From Paraeggerthella hongkongensis (GTDB taxonomy: Bacteria; Actinomycetota; Coriobacteriia; Coriobacteriales; Eggerthellaceae), in the NCBI RefSeq assembly GCF_003340345.1, contig NZ_PPTQ01000003.1, positions 62,001-126,000 of the forward strand: DNA of 64,000 nt, given 5' to 3'. Positions 34,786 through 42,901 of the stretch are shown one piece after another; positions within the stretch are counted from its first letter, which is position 1, and every line of letters starts with the position of its first letter. The position numbers and the translations under genes were made by a program. The notes beneath the pieces are model-generated. The model was given only the letters and a program-made list of their open reading frames with translations, was not told the DNA's origin and searched no databases.

Positions 34786-35547
34786 ATGAGCGATATGGAC
34801 GTGTTCGTCATCGACGACGATTTCGATCCCCTAGCCGATCTCGAGCTGGTGGAGGAGGGCGAGGGCCAGGAAACCGACTACATGCCCCCCATCCCCGATG
34901 CCGACAAAAGCGTGATGCCCGAGGTGGTTCCCTTGACGCCCCAGGAGCGCATCGAGAAGCTGCTGGCGGGCATTCCGGGGCAGCAGTTCCGCTTGCTGCG
35001 CGCGGTGGAGCTGTGCGCCGAGCCGAAGACGCTCGACGAGGTGGTGGAAGTGCTCGACGTCGAGCATCCGCAGCGCGCGAGCGTGTACGACGCCGCGCAG
35101 GTGGTGCGGCTGCTGGAGCGCGACGGCGCGCTGGAGCGGCTTGAGGACGAGGCGTCGGCCGATGAGCCGCTGGTTGAGCAGGATCCGGAGGCGGACTACC
35201 TGGTGGTGACGCCTGCTCCCTTGGCTCGCTTCGTTGCGACGGAGGCGGGGCTGCAGGCGGTTGCCGACCATGTGGGAGAGCGCGTGGTCGTGGACATGTT
35301 GAACGAGGAGCCGCAGTATCTGCCGCTGTACCGCACCATTCTTGAGATGTGTTCGGTCGAGGGCGGTGGTAGCACCAAGGAGCTGAACGCGGTCGTCGAC
35401 GTGGACCCGCTGTGCGAGGAGCCGCGCCGTTTCTGCACGTACTTTTTGGGCAAGCTCGAAACCGCTGGCGCTTTGGTCTGGCGCGATGCCTGGGTGGTTA
35501 CCGACTTGGGCGCGCGCGTGTTCGCATCCGATATCTTCGCAAACTAG
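34786..35547 (+). CDS. Acidic protein with predicted winged-helix domains, unknown function
   Basis: I do not recognise this 253-residue protein. It opens with a very acidic stretch of about 50 residues (FVIDDDFDPLADLELVEEGEG) and then has two segments that read like winged-helix folds: one around 60-125 (LLRAVELCAEPKTLDEVVEVL ... VVRLLERDGALERL) and one around 175-250 (ILEMC..., then FLGKLETAGALVWRDAWVVTDLG). It starts 43 bases after the pseudo-helicase, with GAAAGGAA upstream, and is followed 15 bases later by the TorD gene. A regulatory or adaptor role is an inference from the winged-helix-like pattern. Confidence 0.6.
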   Translation: MSDMDVFVIDDDFDPLADLELVEEGEGQETDYMPPIPDADKSVMPEVVPLTPQERIEKLLAGIPGQQFRLLRAVELCAEPKTLDEVVEVLDVEHPQRASVYDAAQVVRLLERDGALERLEDEASADEPLVEQDPEADYLVVTPAPLARFVATEAGLQAVADHVGERVVVDMLNEEPQYLPLYRTILEMCSVEGGGSTKELNAVVDVDPLCEEPRRFCTYFLGKLETAGALVWRDAWVVTDLGARVFASDIFAN

Positions 35548-35561
35548 AACGGGGGAGCATC

Positions 35562-36272
35562 ATGTCTCAGGATCAGGAAATCAGTTTCGTCGACGTTCTG
35601 CGCGGCCGCATGGCAACGTACCAGTTTCTCTCGCGTTTGTTTCGCGTTGAGGTCGACCAGGAGCTCTACGATACGCTGCTGGCGATGCGCTTTCCGGCAA
35701 ATACCGGAAACGACCTGGTAGACGAGGGGTACCGTCTGATATGCGGATACTTGAGCCGCGCCGACGGCCCGGTTCTCACCGAGCTGGCCGTCGACTACGT
35801 GCATGCGTTCATCGGGTCGGGCAACGACGGGTTCTCCGCTGCGTATCCGTTCGAGTCGGTGTACACCAGCCCGAAGCGCCTCATGATGCAGGATGCGCGC
35901 GACGAGGTGCTGGTGCTGTACCATGCCGCCGGCCTGGACAAGCAGGAAAGCTGGAAAGAGGGCGAGGACCACATTGCGCTGGAGCTGGAATTCGAGCAGA
36001 TTCTTATAGAGCGCGCCGTTGCGGCATGCGAGGCCGACGACGAGGACGCGTGCTTCAAGCTGCTTTTGTCGCAGCGCAACTTCCTGGAAGATCACCTGCT
36101 GGCGTGGTACCCCATGATGGCGAAGGACATGGAGAAATTCCCCAAGACCGACTTCTATCGCGGGTTGGGCAAGCTGACGCTGGGCTTCTTGCAGAACGAC
36201 CTGGAGTTCCTTGACGCTGTTCTGGCCGAGAGGGAGGAAGCGGTCGCTGCTGTCGAGGGCGAGGTTGCGTAA
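35562..36272 (+). CDS. TorD-family chaperone of the Nap-like electron-carrier operon
   Basis: The 236-residue helical protein has TorD signatures: VDYVHAFIGSG, AAYPFESVYTSPKRLMMQDARDEVL and the H-L-L-A-W stretch near residues 185-190. Its stop codon shares a base with the start of the next gene (TAATG). It presumably serves a Tat-exported redox protein. In this operon the only such protein is the NapG-like ferredoxin, so the client may instead be encoded elsewhere. The ATG at 35562 follows GGGGGAG. Confidence 0.87.
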   Translation: MSQDQEISFVDVLRGRMATYQFLSRLFRVEVDQELYDTLLAMRFPANTGNDLVDEGYRLICGYLSRADGPVLTELAVDYVHAFIGSGNDGFSAAYPFESVYTSPKRLMMQDARDEVLVLYHAAGLDKQESWKEGEDHIALELEFEQILIERAVAACEADDEDACFKLLLSQRNFLEDHLLAWYPMMAKDMEKFPKTDFYRGLGKLTLGFLQNDLEFLDAVLAEREEAVAAVEGEVA

Positions 36273-36913
36273 TGGCCGCTCATGACGAAGAGGTTGAATC
36301 CGGCGCCGGTCCTGCAGTGTCGCGCCGCACGTTCGCTTTGGGAGCGGTGGGGGCATGCGCTGTCATCGGCTTGGGCGGAGTGAAGTACCTTCCCAGCAAG
36401 ACGCTGCTGCGCCCTCCGGGGGGCCAGGACGAGGAGCAGCTTGTTCGAGGCTGCTTGCATTGCGAGCGGTGCCGCGAGATATGCCCGAAGCATGCCATAG
36501 CCCCTGCTCATTTGGAGGACGGCATCTTGAACGCCCGTACGCCGCGCATGGATTTCAAAGCGGGTTGGTGCGACTTCTGCGAAAACGAGCCGGGCGGTCC
36601 GAAGTGCGTGGCCGTGTGCCCCACCCATGCGCTTTCGAGCCCCGACCCGTCGAAGGCCATCATCGGCAAAGCGGTGCTCGTGCGCGATTGGTGCTTGGCA
36701 CAGCGCGGAATGGGGTGCCACGAATGCGTGGACGTGTGCCAGTACGAGGCGATCGAGCTGGGCTACGACGGCGTTCCCGTGGTGGATATGGACGCCTGCA
36801 ACGGATGCGGCGCGTGCGAGCTGGCGTGCATTTCGTTGAGCGCGGGCTCCATCGGCGTGGGCGCGACCGATCGCGCCATCGTCATCAAGCCGGTCGATGA
36901 AGTGGAGGCGTAG
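36272..36913 (+). CDS. napG: NapG/MauM-type Tat-exported ferredoxin
   Basis: The 213-residue protein has a Tat signal (VSRRTFALGAVGACAVIGLGG near 16-36) and four [4Fe-4S] motifs: CLHCERCREICP, CDFCENEPGGPKCVAVCP, CHECVDVC and CNGCGACELAC. The order and length match NapG, which carries electrons in the periplasm from the NapH quinol dehydrogenase. It overlaps the TorD gene by one base and is followed four bases later by the NapH-like gene. No NapA nitrate reductase is encoded nearby. Confidence 0.88.
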   Translation: MAAHDEEVESGAGPAVSRRTFALGAVGACAVIGLGGVKYLPSKTLLRPPGGQDEEQLVRGCLHCERCREICPKHAIAPAHLEDGILNARTPRMDFKAGWCDFCENEPGGPKCVAVCPTHALSSPDPSKAIIGKAVLVRDWCLAQRGMGCHECVDVCQYEAIELGYDGVPVVDMDACNGCGACELACISLSAGSIGVGATDRAIVIKPVDEVEA

Positions 36914-36917
36914 GGCT

Positions 36918-37961
36918 ATGAAGAAGTTCAACACGTACCGGCTTCGCTTCCTGATCATGTTGGCCGTGGTCGCCGTTGTTGCCGTGGGGTATTTCACGGC
37001 GGGCAGCATCGGCAACCTGTGCGGCATCGGGTTCGAGTCCATTACGCTTTTGTGCCCGCTGGGCGCGCTTTTGGCTATGATCGCGGAGCGGACGGCCATC
37101 CCGATGGCCGTTGTGAGCGTGGCGGCCGTGCTTGTGGTCTGCGTTGTTCTGGGAAAGGTGTTCTGCTCGTGGGTGTGCCCGGTCCACTTCATGTCCGGCT
37201 TGCGCCGAAAGAAGGGCAAGAAGGCTTCCGGCAGGCGCGCGGCCGAAGGTGCGGCCCACCTGGACGCAGAGGCGTCGGATGCCGGAGAGGCGAGGGCCTC
37301 TGCCGAGCCCGCCCCCTTGACGGCGTCCGAGCGCAAGGCTTTGGGCGGATGCGCAACCTGCGCGTCTCCGTGCGGCAAGAGCAAGGGCATCAAGATCGAT
37401 AGCCGTCACGGCATTCTGGCGGCCGCGCTGGGGTCGACGCTGATCTTCGGGTTCCCCGTGTTCTGCCTGATCTGCCCCATCGGCCTGACGTTTGCGACGG
37501 TGCTGCTGGTCATGCGCCTGTTCGCGTTCGGCGACGTCACGTGGACGGTGCTCGCGTTTCCCGCCATCATTCTTATCGAGATACTGCTGCTGCCGAAATG
37601 GTGCCAGCGATTCTGCCCCTTAGGAGCGCTGCTTTCCCTGTTCAGTGGGTTGAATCGAACGTTTCGGCCCCAGGTGAACGCGGAAACGTGCCTGCGTGAG
37701 TCGCAGGGGAAGGCGTGCAGCCTGTGCGAGAAAGCGTGCCCCGAGGGCATTAACCTGCACGACGTTGCGGCGGGGGAGACGACGCTCAACGATTGCAGCA
37801 AGTGTCGGGCGTGCGCCGACGTTTGCCCCGAGCATGCCATCACGTTCCCCCTATTTCCGAAGAAGGCGGCGCAGGCGTCGATGATCGCTGGGGAAGCCGA
37901 GCCTGTTCAGGTGGATGGGCCTGCTGACAAGGCGGCCTCGTCCGAGGCGGAAGGGAGGTAG
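36918..37961 (+). CDS. napH: NapH-type membrane quinol dehydrogenase
   Basis: The 347-residue polytopic protein has NapH hallmarks: a CPLGALLAM segment, FCSWVCPVHFMSGLRR, FCLICPIG, WCQRFCPLGALLSLFSG and two C-terminal cluster motifs (CSLCEKACPEG and CSKCRACADVCP). It should take electrons from menaquinol and pass them to the NapG-like ferredoxin. A cytoplasmic Lys/Arg- and Ala-rich insertion at about 95-145 makes it somewhat longer than usual. The start is four bases after napG, and the next gene follows four bases after its stop. Confidence 0.9.
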   Translation: MKKFNTYRLRFLIMLAVVAVVAVGYFTAGSIGNLCGIGFESITLLCPLGALLAMIAERTAIPMAVVSVAAVLVVCVVLGKVFCSWVCPVHFMSGLRRKKGKKASGRRAAEGAAHLDAEASDAGEARASAEPAPLTASERKALGGCATCASPCGKSKGIKIDSRHGILAAALGSTLIFGFPVFCLICPIGLTFATVLLVMRLFAFGDVTWTVLAFPAIILIEILLLPKWCQRFCPLGALLSLFSGLNRTFRPQVNAETCLRESQGKACSLCEKACPEGINLHDVAAGETTLNDCSKCRACADVCPEHAITFPLFPKKAAQASMIAGEAEPVQVDGPADKAASSEAEGR

Positions 37962-37965
37962 CGCC

Positions 37966-39228
37966 ATGTCCTTGATCGACGGTTTGCTGGCGATGCTGGG
38001 CGCTATCGAAAGCGATGCGCTGGCCGTGCACGAAGAGCGGTGCATTTCGGTGCGCAACAGAAACGCGTCGTGTCTGCGGTGCGTGGAGGCTTGCACGTCG
38101 GGCGCGATAGCGTATCGCGACAACCAGCTGAAGGTGGAACCCGATCGGTGCATAGGCTGCGGGACGTGCGCTACTGCGTGCCCGACCTGCGCCATCGAGA
38201 TTCGCAACCCCACCGATGACGAATTGACCTCCTTGATCAAAGGGTCGATCGTGGTTACGAAGGGGCATCCGGTCATCGCGTGCGAAACCGCGCTGGCCGC
38301 TTTCGAGGCTCAAGTTGCGGCGGCTGCGCAGAAGACGCGCAAGCCGTTCGGCGCGCGCGGTCACGAAGAGCCGGCGTACGACGCGGCGTGCGTGGTGGCG
38401 TTGCCGTGCTTGGGCCGCGTGGATGAGTCGGCGCTGGTGGGGATAGCTGCTTACAAGGCGCTCGACGTCACGCTCGTGTGCGGTGATTGCGCGTCGTGCG
38501 CGCATGCGCCCGGCGGCGCGCTGGTTCGCCAGGTGGTTGATAGCGCGTGCAACATGCTGGAGGCTTTCGGGTCGAACATGCCTGTTGACCTGGTTGATCA
38601 GGTGCCGGAGCGCGTGTGCTGCGTCCAGGGGGGCGTGTCTCGCGATACGGGAGGCGTGTCGCGGCGCGATTTCCTGCGCACGGCGAAGGACGGGTCGGCA
38701 CGAGCGGCGGGCGCAGCCGTGCAGCAGGAGGTTGCTGCGGTTTTGGGGGAGGATGCGAAACCGGTGCCCGTTGCCTACCGAAAGGTGAACAAGGACGGCA
38801 CGCTGTCTCATTTCGTTCCCACAAGGCGCTTGCGCCTGTACAACTACCTGAAGCACATCGGCGAACCGGTGGCCGACCAGGTGGAGACGCGCGTGATCGG
38901 GGCCGTTTCGATCGACGAGGAGGCGTGCAGCGCATGCCGCATGTGCGCCGTGTTCTGCCCGACCGGGGCCATCGTGAAGATGGACGAAGGCGACGCGTTC
39001 GGCATCATCCATCGTCCGAGCGCCTGCATGCAGTGCCGCCTGTGCGAGCGTATCTGCCCCGAGCAGGCCATCAAGGTGAGCGGCCTTGTTCCCATCAGGC
39101 AGTTCATGGGCAAAGAGGCCGTGTGCTACGCGATGAAGCGTCCTTCGTGGACGCCGAACCGACCCGCGTCGATGTACGATAAGGTGCACTTCATGATCGG
39201 CGAGGATTTGGAGATGTGCATGTTCTAA
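37966..39228 (+). CDS. Four-cluster ferredoxin-like protein with central domain
   Basis: The 420-residue protein has two pairs of [4Fe-4S] motifs separated by a 200-residue middle. The N-terminal pair is CLRCVEACTSGAI and CIGCGTCATACP; the C-terminal pair is CSACRMCAVFCPTGAI and CMQCRLCERICP. The middle has a VVALPCLGRVD strand and CGDCASC and CCVQGG elements resembling the cysteine-rich electron-transfer domain seen beside heterodisulfide reductase/MvhD-type proteins. Inside the middle is a twin-arginine string, GVSRRDFLRTA (about 225-235), with no hydrophobic stretch after it, so it is probably not an export signal. The gene starts four bases after napH and ends the operon. It could be the cytoplasmic electron donor or acceptor. 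Confidence 0.78.
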   Translation: MSLIDGLLAMLGAIESDALAVHEERCISVRNRNASCLRCVEACTSGAIAYRDNQLKVEPDRCIGCGTCATACPTCAIEIRNPTDDELTSLIKGSIVVTKGHPVIACETALAAFEAQVAAAAQKTRKPFGARGHEEPAYDAACVVALPCLGRVDESALVGIAAYKALDVTLVCGDCASCAHAPGGALVRQVVDSACNMLEAFGSNMPVDLVDQVPERVCCVQGGVSRDTGGVSRRDFLRTAKDGSARAAGAAVQQEVAAVLGEDAKPVPVAYRKVNKDGTLSHFVPTRRLRLYNYLKHIGEPVADQVETRVIGAVSIDEEACSACRMCAVFCPTGAIVKMDEGDAFGIIHRPSACMQCRLCERICPEQAIKVSGLVPIRQFMGKEAVCYAMKRPSWTPNRPASMYDKVHFMIGEDLEMCMF

Positions 39229-39232
39229 GAGG

Positions 39233-39258
39233 TTCCGGCGGTCTGGCGGCCGTCGGAA
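39233..39258 (+). other. Weak hairpin after the Nap-like operon
   Basis: TTCCGGCGG and CCGTCGGAA pair over nine positions (one G-U), five bases after the polyferredoxin stop. No T tract follows, so termination is uncertain. Confidence 0.35.
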
Positions 39259-39370
39259 CTGCTCGACGCTGCGGGACGTTGGGATACCCAATCTTGCCCC
39301 TTTTTCGCTTACCCTCACGTGCAAAAGCACGCTCGGCCGCGAAACGGCGCAACCTTGGGCGTCCCAACGG

Positions 39371-39461
39371 CCCTCGCTGACTTACTGGGCCAACCTGTTT
39401 TGCTGGTCCGATGGCTGATGGAACCCCCTCGCTGACTTGCTGCGCCTACCTGGTTCTGGTG
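39371..39461. repeat. Imperfect direct repeat, 55-base period
   Basis: A segment beginning CCCTCGCTGACTT is present at 39371-39406 and again at 39426-39461 with several substitutions (both continue through an ACCTG...TG stretch). It is the only structure I see in the 310-base gap before the U32-like gene besides the hairpin at 39233. Its role is unknown. Confidence 0.45.
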
Positions 39462-39537
39462 TCTGCTCGTGGGAGCCGGGTTGTCGCTGTGGGGTGGGTG
39501 ATTCGACACGTTTTCTGGAAGAGATTGAGGATTCGAC

Positions 39538-40395
39538 ATGATCAAGTACACGCTGCCTGATTTCACGGTGGGGCTGGGGCTTAACCTGTTCTTCATCAGG
39601 TTGCTTGAGCAGCGCCCCGATTGGTTCCAGGACGGCGTTGCCATCGACAGCGTGTACGGATGCTTTCCCAACTGCATCATGAACGGCGGTCGCGCTTACG
39701 TGCGCGAACGTGCGTCGAAGGCACAGATGGACGAGGCGTTCTCTCTGTTGGAGGAGCGCGGCGTGAAGCCGCGGATCACGTTCACAAACATGCTTGCCGG
39801 CAGCGAGCACTTGGGCGATGCGTACTTCAACGAGATTCTTGAGGTCGGCGCGCGGCATGGAGCCGAGGCTATCGTGTACGCGGATGTCGTGGGCGATTAC
39901 ATTCGCGCGAACTTCGGAATGAAGCTGGTGCTGTCCACCACGCGCGCGATCGAGGATGCGAGTGCGGTGAACTGCATGCTCGATCGTTACGACTACGTGG
40001 TGCTCAACTACAATCGCCACAAAGACGCGGCTTTTCTTGCGGCTATCGAGGATGCCGCCCGGGTGGAGGTGATGGTCAACGAGTTTTGCCAGCGCAACTG
40101 CCCGCATCGTCAGGAGCACTATCTGCATAACAGCCAGGATCAGATGACGGAATCCATGCGGCCCTTCGCGTGCATCGCGCAACGCGCTGACTTCTTCGAC
40201 CATAGGCCCGGCCATCCGGTTATGTTCACCAACGACGAGGCGCGTGCGCTGCACGATGCGCACGGCATCGAGTACTTCAAAATTGTCGGGCGCGGCGTGC
40301 CGTTCGCCACGGTGTTGGAGGCCTACGCGTACTACCTGGTGCGCCCCGCGTATCGTGAAGACGTCAAGCGCCTGGTCATGCGAGCTGCGGGGTAA
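39538..40395 (+). CDS. U32 peptidase-like TIM-barrel protein with cysteine pairs
   Basis: The 285-residue protein resembles the U32 peptidase/UbiU-UbiV fold: ITFTNMLAG near 80-88, an EAIVYADVVGDYIR strand and the VNEFCQRNCPHR motif near 181-192, with a final EYFKIVGRG stretch. Cysteines in pairs (YGCFPNC near 40-46, CQRNC near 184-188, FAC near 211) could ligate an iron-sulfur cluster as in the UbiU/UbiV hydroxylation factors. The assignment is tentative. It starts 309 bases after the polyferredoxin with GAGG upstream, and has no TorD or Tat features. Whether it works with the upstream operon is unclear. Confidence 0.55.
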   Translation: MIKYTLPDFTVGLGLNLFFIRLLEQRPDWFQDGVAIDSVYGCFPNCIMNGGRAYVRERASKAQMDEAFSLLEERGVKPRITFTNMLAGSEHLGDAYFNEILEVGARHGAEAIVYADVVGDYIRANFGMKLVLSTTRAIEDASAVNCMLDRYDYVVLNYNRHKDAAFLAAIEDAARVEVMVNEFCQRNCPHRQEHYLHNSQDQMTESMRPFACIAQRADFFDHRPGHPVMFTNDEARALHDAHGIEYFKIVGRGVPFATVLEAYAYYLVRPAYREDVKRLVMRAAG

Positions 40396-40440
40396 GGGCG
40401 GAGGCGCTACCGCGCTTGAGCTCGCAGGTTTTACGCCGTT

Positions 40441-40584
40441 TGTCAAAACGAGCGAGTTTTGCGGCGATTTTCCACCCCTGAGCGAGCCGTCTCTCAAATG
40501 CGTTTTGCATCTCCCCAGGTCACGCAGCCGCCAGTAGCTTTTATCCTGGTTCGAGGACCAGCAAAACTCGTTTGTTTTGACAGG
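40441..40584. repeat. Inverted-repeat intergenic element
   Basis: TGTCAAAAC-A/G-A-A/G-CGAGTTTTGC occurs at about 40440-40462 and, inverted, near 40562-40584 (two mismatches over 22 bases). A small hairpin (CTGGT...ACCAG) lies inside the right end. Total length and the repeated TTTTGAC/GTTTTG words resemble the inverted element at 15917-16102. Confidence 0.55.
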
Positions 40585-40649
40585 ATGAGCGGAGCTGGTG
40601 CCGCGGCGAAAGGCGCCGGTAGCGTCGGGGGCTCAGGAAGCCCGCTCGA

Positions 40650-40708
40650 CGCACGACCGGCGCACGACCGGCGCACAACGAGGCGCGCGATCGACGCACA
40701 ACGAGGCG
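40650..40708. repeat. Short tandem repeats
   Basis: CGCACGACCGG is present twice in tandem (40650-40671) and CGCACAACGAGGCG twice (40672-40685 and 40695-40708). The stretch from 40396 to 40982 has no gene and holds three different repeat structures. Confidence 0.6.
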
Positions 40709-40830
40709 GACACGCTCGCTTCGCCCTCCAAGATCCTCGGTTGCCGCCGTTTTATCCTAGCCCCAGGATGGTTTTGTGGGCGACGCACGTGAAGGCTCGT
40801 TTTCGATGGCGTTATTTCCCCAGTTCAACG

Positions 40831-40898
40831 GCATCACCCCTGAGGTTTGAGGGAGTGATGCGGGGGTTCTTGAAGCGTTCAAACCTCTGCGGTGATGC
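40831..40898 (+). promoter_or_regulatory. Mutually exclusive hairpins upstream of the FMN/FAD reductase
   Basis: The left arm at 40831-40850 can pair locally with 40850-40861 (GCATCACCCCT with AGGG-A-GTGATGC) or at long range with 40879-40898 (17 of 20 pairs, including a perfect nine-pair GAGGTTTGA/TCAAACCTC core). A CCTTTTTTGC stretch follows at 40903-40912. The two folds cannot form together. This is the shape of an attenuator or riboswitch-like leader, though a palindromic repeat could look the same. It lies 85 bases upstream of the reductase start. Confidence 0.5.
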
Positions 40899-40982
40899 GC
40901 CGCCTTTTTTGCAGCGGCTAGCATCGTTGCAGTCGAATCGGGAGTTCGGCTGCAACAATACGCGAACATCAAGGAGGGAATC

Positions 40983-42803
40983 ATGTCGAACCTGTCACGC
41001 AGGAACTTCATTGCCGGAGGTGCCGTTGCCGCATTGGGCGGGACGCTTGCGCTTGCGGGGTGCGCGCCAACGGGGAAAAGCGGTTCGGGACAATCGGGCG
41101 CTTCGGGCGAAGGCGCCCGCGCATGGACTGGCACGGCCAACGGCAAGGGCGGCGAGCTTTCCGTGGAGGTTGTCACCGAGGGTGACGCTATCGCCCGTAT
41201 CAACCTGGTGAAATCGCGCGAATCGTACGGCGTAGGAACTGCGGCGATGGACGTTTTGACCGATCTTATCATCGACAATCAAACGCTCAACGTGGACATG
41301 GTGACGGGTGCCACGGTTACCAGCATGGCGTTCATGTCGGCTGTCTCCGATGCCGTCGATGCGTCCGGTATGAAGTCGAGCGAATGGAAGAAGCGCGATC
41401 ATGCCGTTCCTGCCGAGCCTTCGGATTTGGAAGAGACTGTTGACGTGGTGGTGGTCGGCGCGGGCGGTGCAGGATACGCTGCAGCCCTTACGGCTGCCGA
41501 CGCCGGCAAGAAGGTCGTCTTGCTGGAGAAGCTGGGCATCACGGGTGGCGACACTATTCTTTCGGGCGGTGCCATGGCCGTTCCCAACAACTGGTTCCAA
41601 GCTAAAGCGGGTATCCAGGACAGCGTGGAGAACATGGCTGAAGACATGATCGTCGGCGGCGATCATGTGGGCGATCCGGCTCTGGTGAACGTTATCTGCA
41701 ACGGTGCGACTGAAGCCCTGGACTGGTTGATCTTCGAAGGCGGTGTGGCATGGCAGCCTTACGAGCGCTTTTTCGGCGGTCATTCGGTAGCGCGCTCTTT
41801 GATTCCCGAGGGCAACGAGGGCAGCGGCATCATCTGCAAGCTTGAAAAACGCGCCGAAGATTTGAAGAACCTTGTGATCTGCCGTAACACGAAGGCGGAA
41901 GAGCTGATTACCGACGCATCGGGCGCGGTCGTGGGCGTGAAAGCTACGAACCTTGTGACGGGCACTGCGCATCAATTCAGCTGCAAGGCGGTCGTTTTGT
42001 CGGCCGGCGGTTTCGGCTCGAACGTTGAAATGCGCATGAAGTACAACCCTGAGATGGACGAGAAGATCCTGTCGACCGACTCGGTGGGCGCAACGGGCGA
42101 CTGCCACGTGATGGCTGAGAAAATCGGGGCGAACCTGATCGACATGCAGTACATCCAGACGTATCCCACGTGCGATACGCAGACGGGCGCGCTGCTCTAC
42201 GTGGGCAACATGCGCCTGGAAAACCGCGCTATCTGCATCAACAAGGAAGGCGATCGGTTCGTGGAGGAGATGGAGCGCCGCGACGTCATTTCCAATGCTA
42301 TCAAGAAGCAGACTAACGGCATTGGCTACATGCTGTTCAACCAGGCCGGTTTGGATGCTACCGATATCGCGACGGTGAACGCCGCAGAGTTCGATGGGCT
42401 GATGGCGCGCAACCAGTTGGTGAAGGGCGATACCATCGAAGCGGTTTGCGAGCCTCTTGGCGTTGATGCAGCCGAACTGGAAAAAACGGTTGGGAAGTGG
42501 AACGGGTACTGTAAGGACGGGAAAGATCCGGACTTTAATTACCGCGCCGCAATGCATCCTATCGAAGGCGGCCCTTACTATCTTTTGGCGTACAAGCCTT
42601 CCGTGCATTACACGATGGGCGGTCTGCATATCGACACCGACGCGCGCGTTCTGGACGACGCGGGCAATCCCATTCCCGGTTTGTTTGCTGCGGGCGAACA
42701 GGCGGGCCACAAGATGGGAACGAACCGCTTGGGATCGTGCTCGATTACGGATATCTTCGTGTTCGGTCGCATAGCCGGTGCGAATGCGGCGGCGCTCGCA
42801 TAG
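40983..42803 (+). CDS. Tat-exported FMN/FAD reductase of the fumarate/urocanate-reductase family
   Basis: The 606-residue protein has a Tat signal with lipobox (SRRNFIAGG at 5-13, LAGC near 24-27). An FMN-binding domain follows (about 45-125) with the flavinylation motif VTGATVTS, where FMN is attached covalently by ApbE. The FAD-binding/fumarate-reductase domain comes next (VVVVGAGGAGYAAAL at about 152-166, GGHSVARSLIPEG, EEMERRDVIS, SVHYTMGGL, GTNRLGS). The catalytic-type His and Arg positions of the flavocytochrome c family are all present. It should reduce an unsaturated organic acid in the periplasm, electrons entering through FMN. The substrate is not readable; urocanate, fumarate or acrylate-like acids are possible. 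A LuxR gene follows on the same strand. Confidence 0.85.
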   Translation: MSNLSRRNFIAGGAVAALGGTLALAGCAPTGKSGSGQSGASGEGARAWTGTANGKGGELSVEVVTEGDAIARINLVKSRESYGVGTAAMDVLTDLIIDNQTLNVDMVTGATVTSMAFMSAVSDAVDASGMKSSEWKKRDHAVPAEPSDLEETVDVVVVGAGGAGYAAALTAADAGKKVVLLEKLGITGGDTILSGGAMAVPNNWFQAKAGIQDSVENMAEDMIVGGDHVGDPALVNVICNGATEALDWLIFEGGVAWQPYERFFGGHSVARSLIPEGNEGSGIICKLEKRAEDLKNLVICRNTKAEELITDASGAVVGVKATNLVTGTAHQFSCKAVVLSAGGFGSNVEMRMKYNPEMDEKILSTDSVGATGDCHVMAEKIGANLIDMQYIQTYPTCDTQTGALLYVGNMRLENRAICINKEGDRFVEEMERRDVISNAIKKQTNGIGYMLFNQAGLDATDIATVNAAEFDGLMARNQLVKGDTIEAVCEPLGVDAAELEKTVGKWNGYCKDGKDPDFNYRAAMHPIEGGPYYLLAYKPSVHYTMGGLHIDTDARVLDDAGNPIPGLFAAGEQAGHKMGTNRLGSCSITDIFVFGRIAGANAAALA

Positions 42804-42831
42804 CGAGTGATTGCTTAGAGGGTCCCTCCTT

Positions 42832-42866
42832 GCCCGCTCGGTGATTTGCGCCGGGCGGGCCTCTTC
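42832..42866 (+). terminator. Terminator after the FMN/FAD reductase
   Basis: GCCCGCTCGG and CCGGGCGGGC form a ten-base-pair stem (one G-U) around a nine-base loop, followed by CTCTTCTTG. It lies 29 bases after the reductase stop and would separate it from the LuxR gene. Confidence 0.7.
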
Positions 42867-42901
42867 TTGTGTCGAAGGGCCGGTTCCTCTATGATTCCCC
42901 C

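Noticed and set aside
37966-39228. Reading the internal SRRDFLR as the true Tat start of a separate gene
   Set aside because: The frame is continuous from 37966 with a strong ribosome site (GGGAGG), and no start codon or hydrophobic segment accompanies the internal motif.
40650-40708. Short tandem repeats as a CRISPR array
   Set aside because: Units of 11-14 bases with no unique spacers and no cas genes; they are ordinary tandem repeats.
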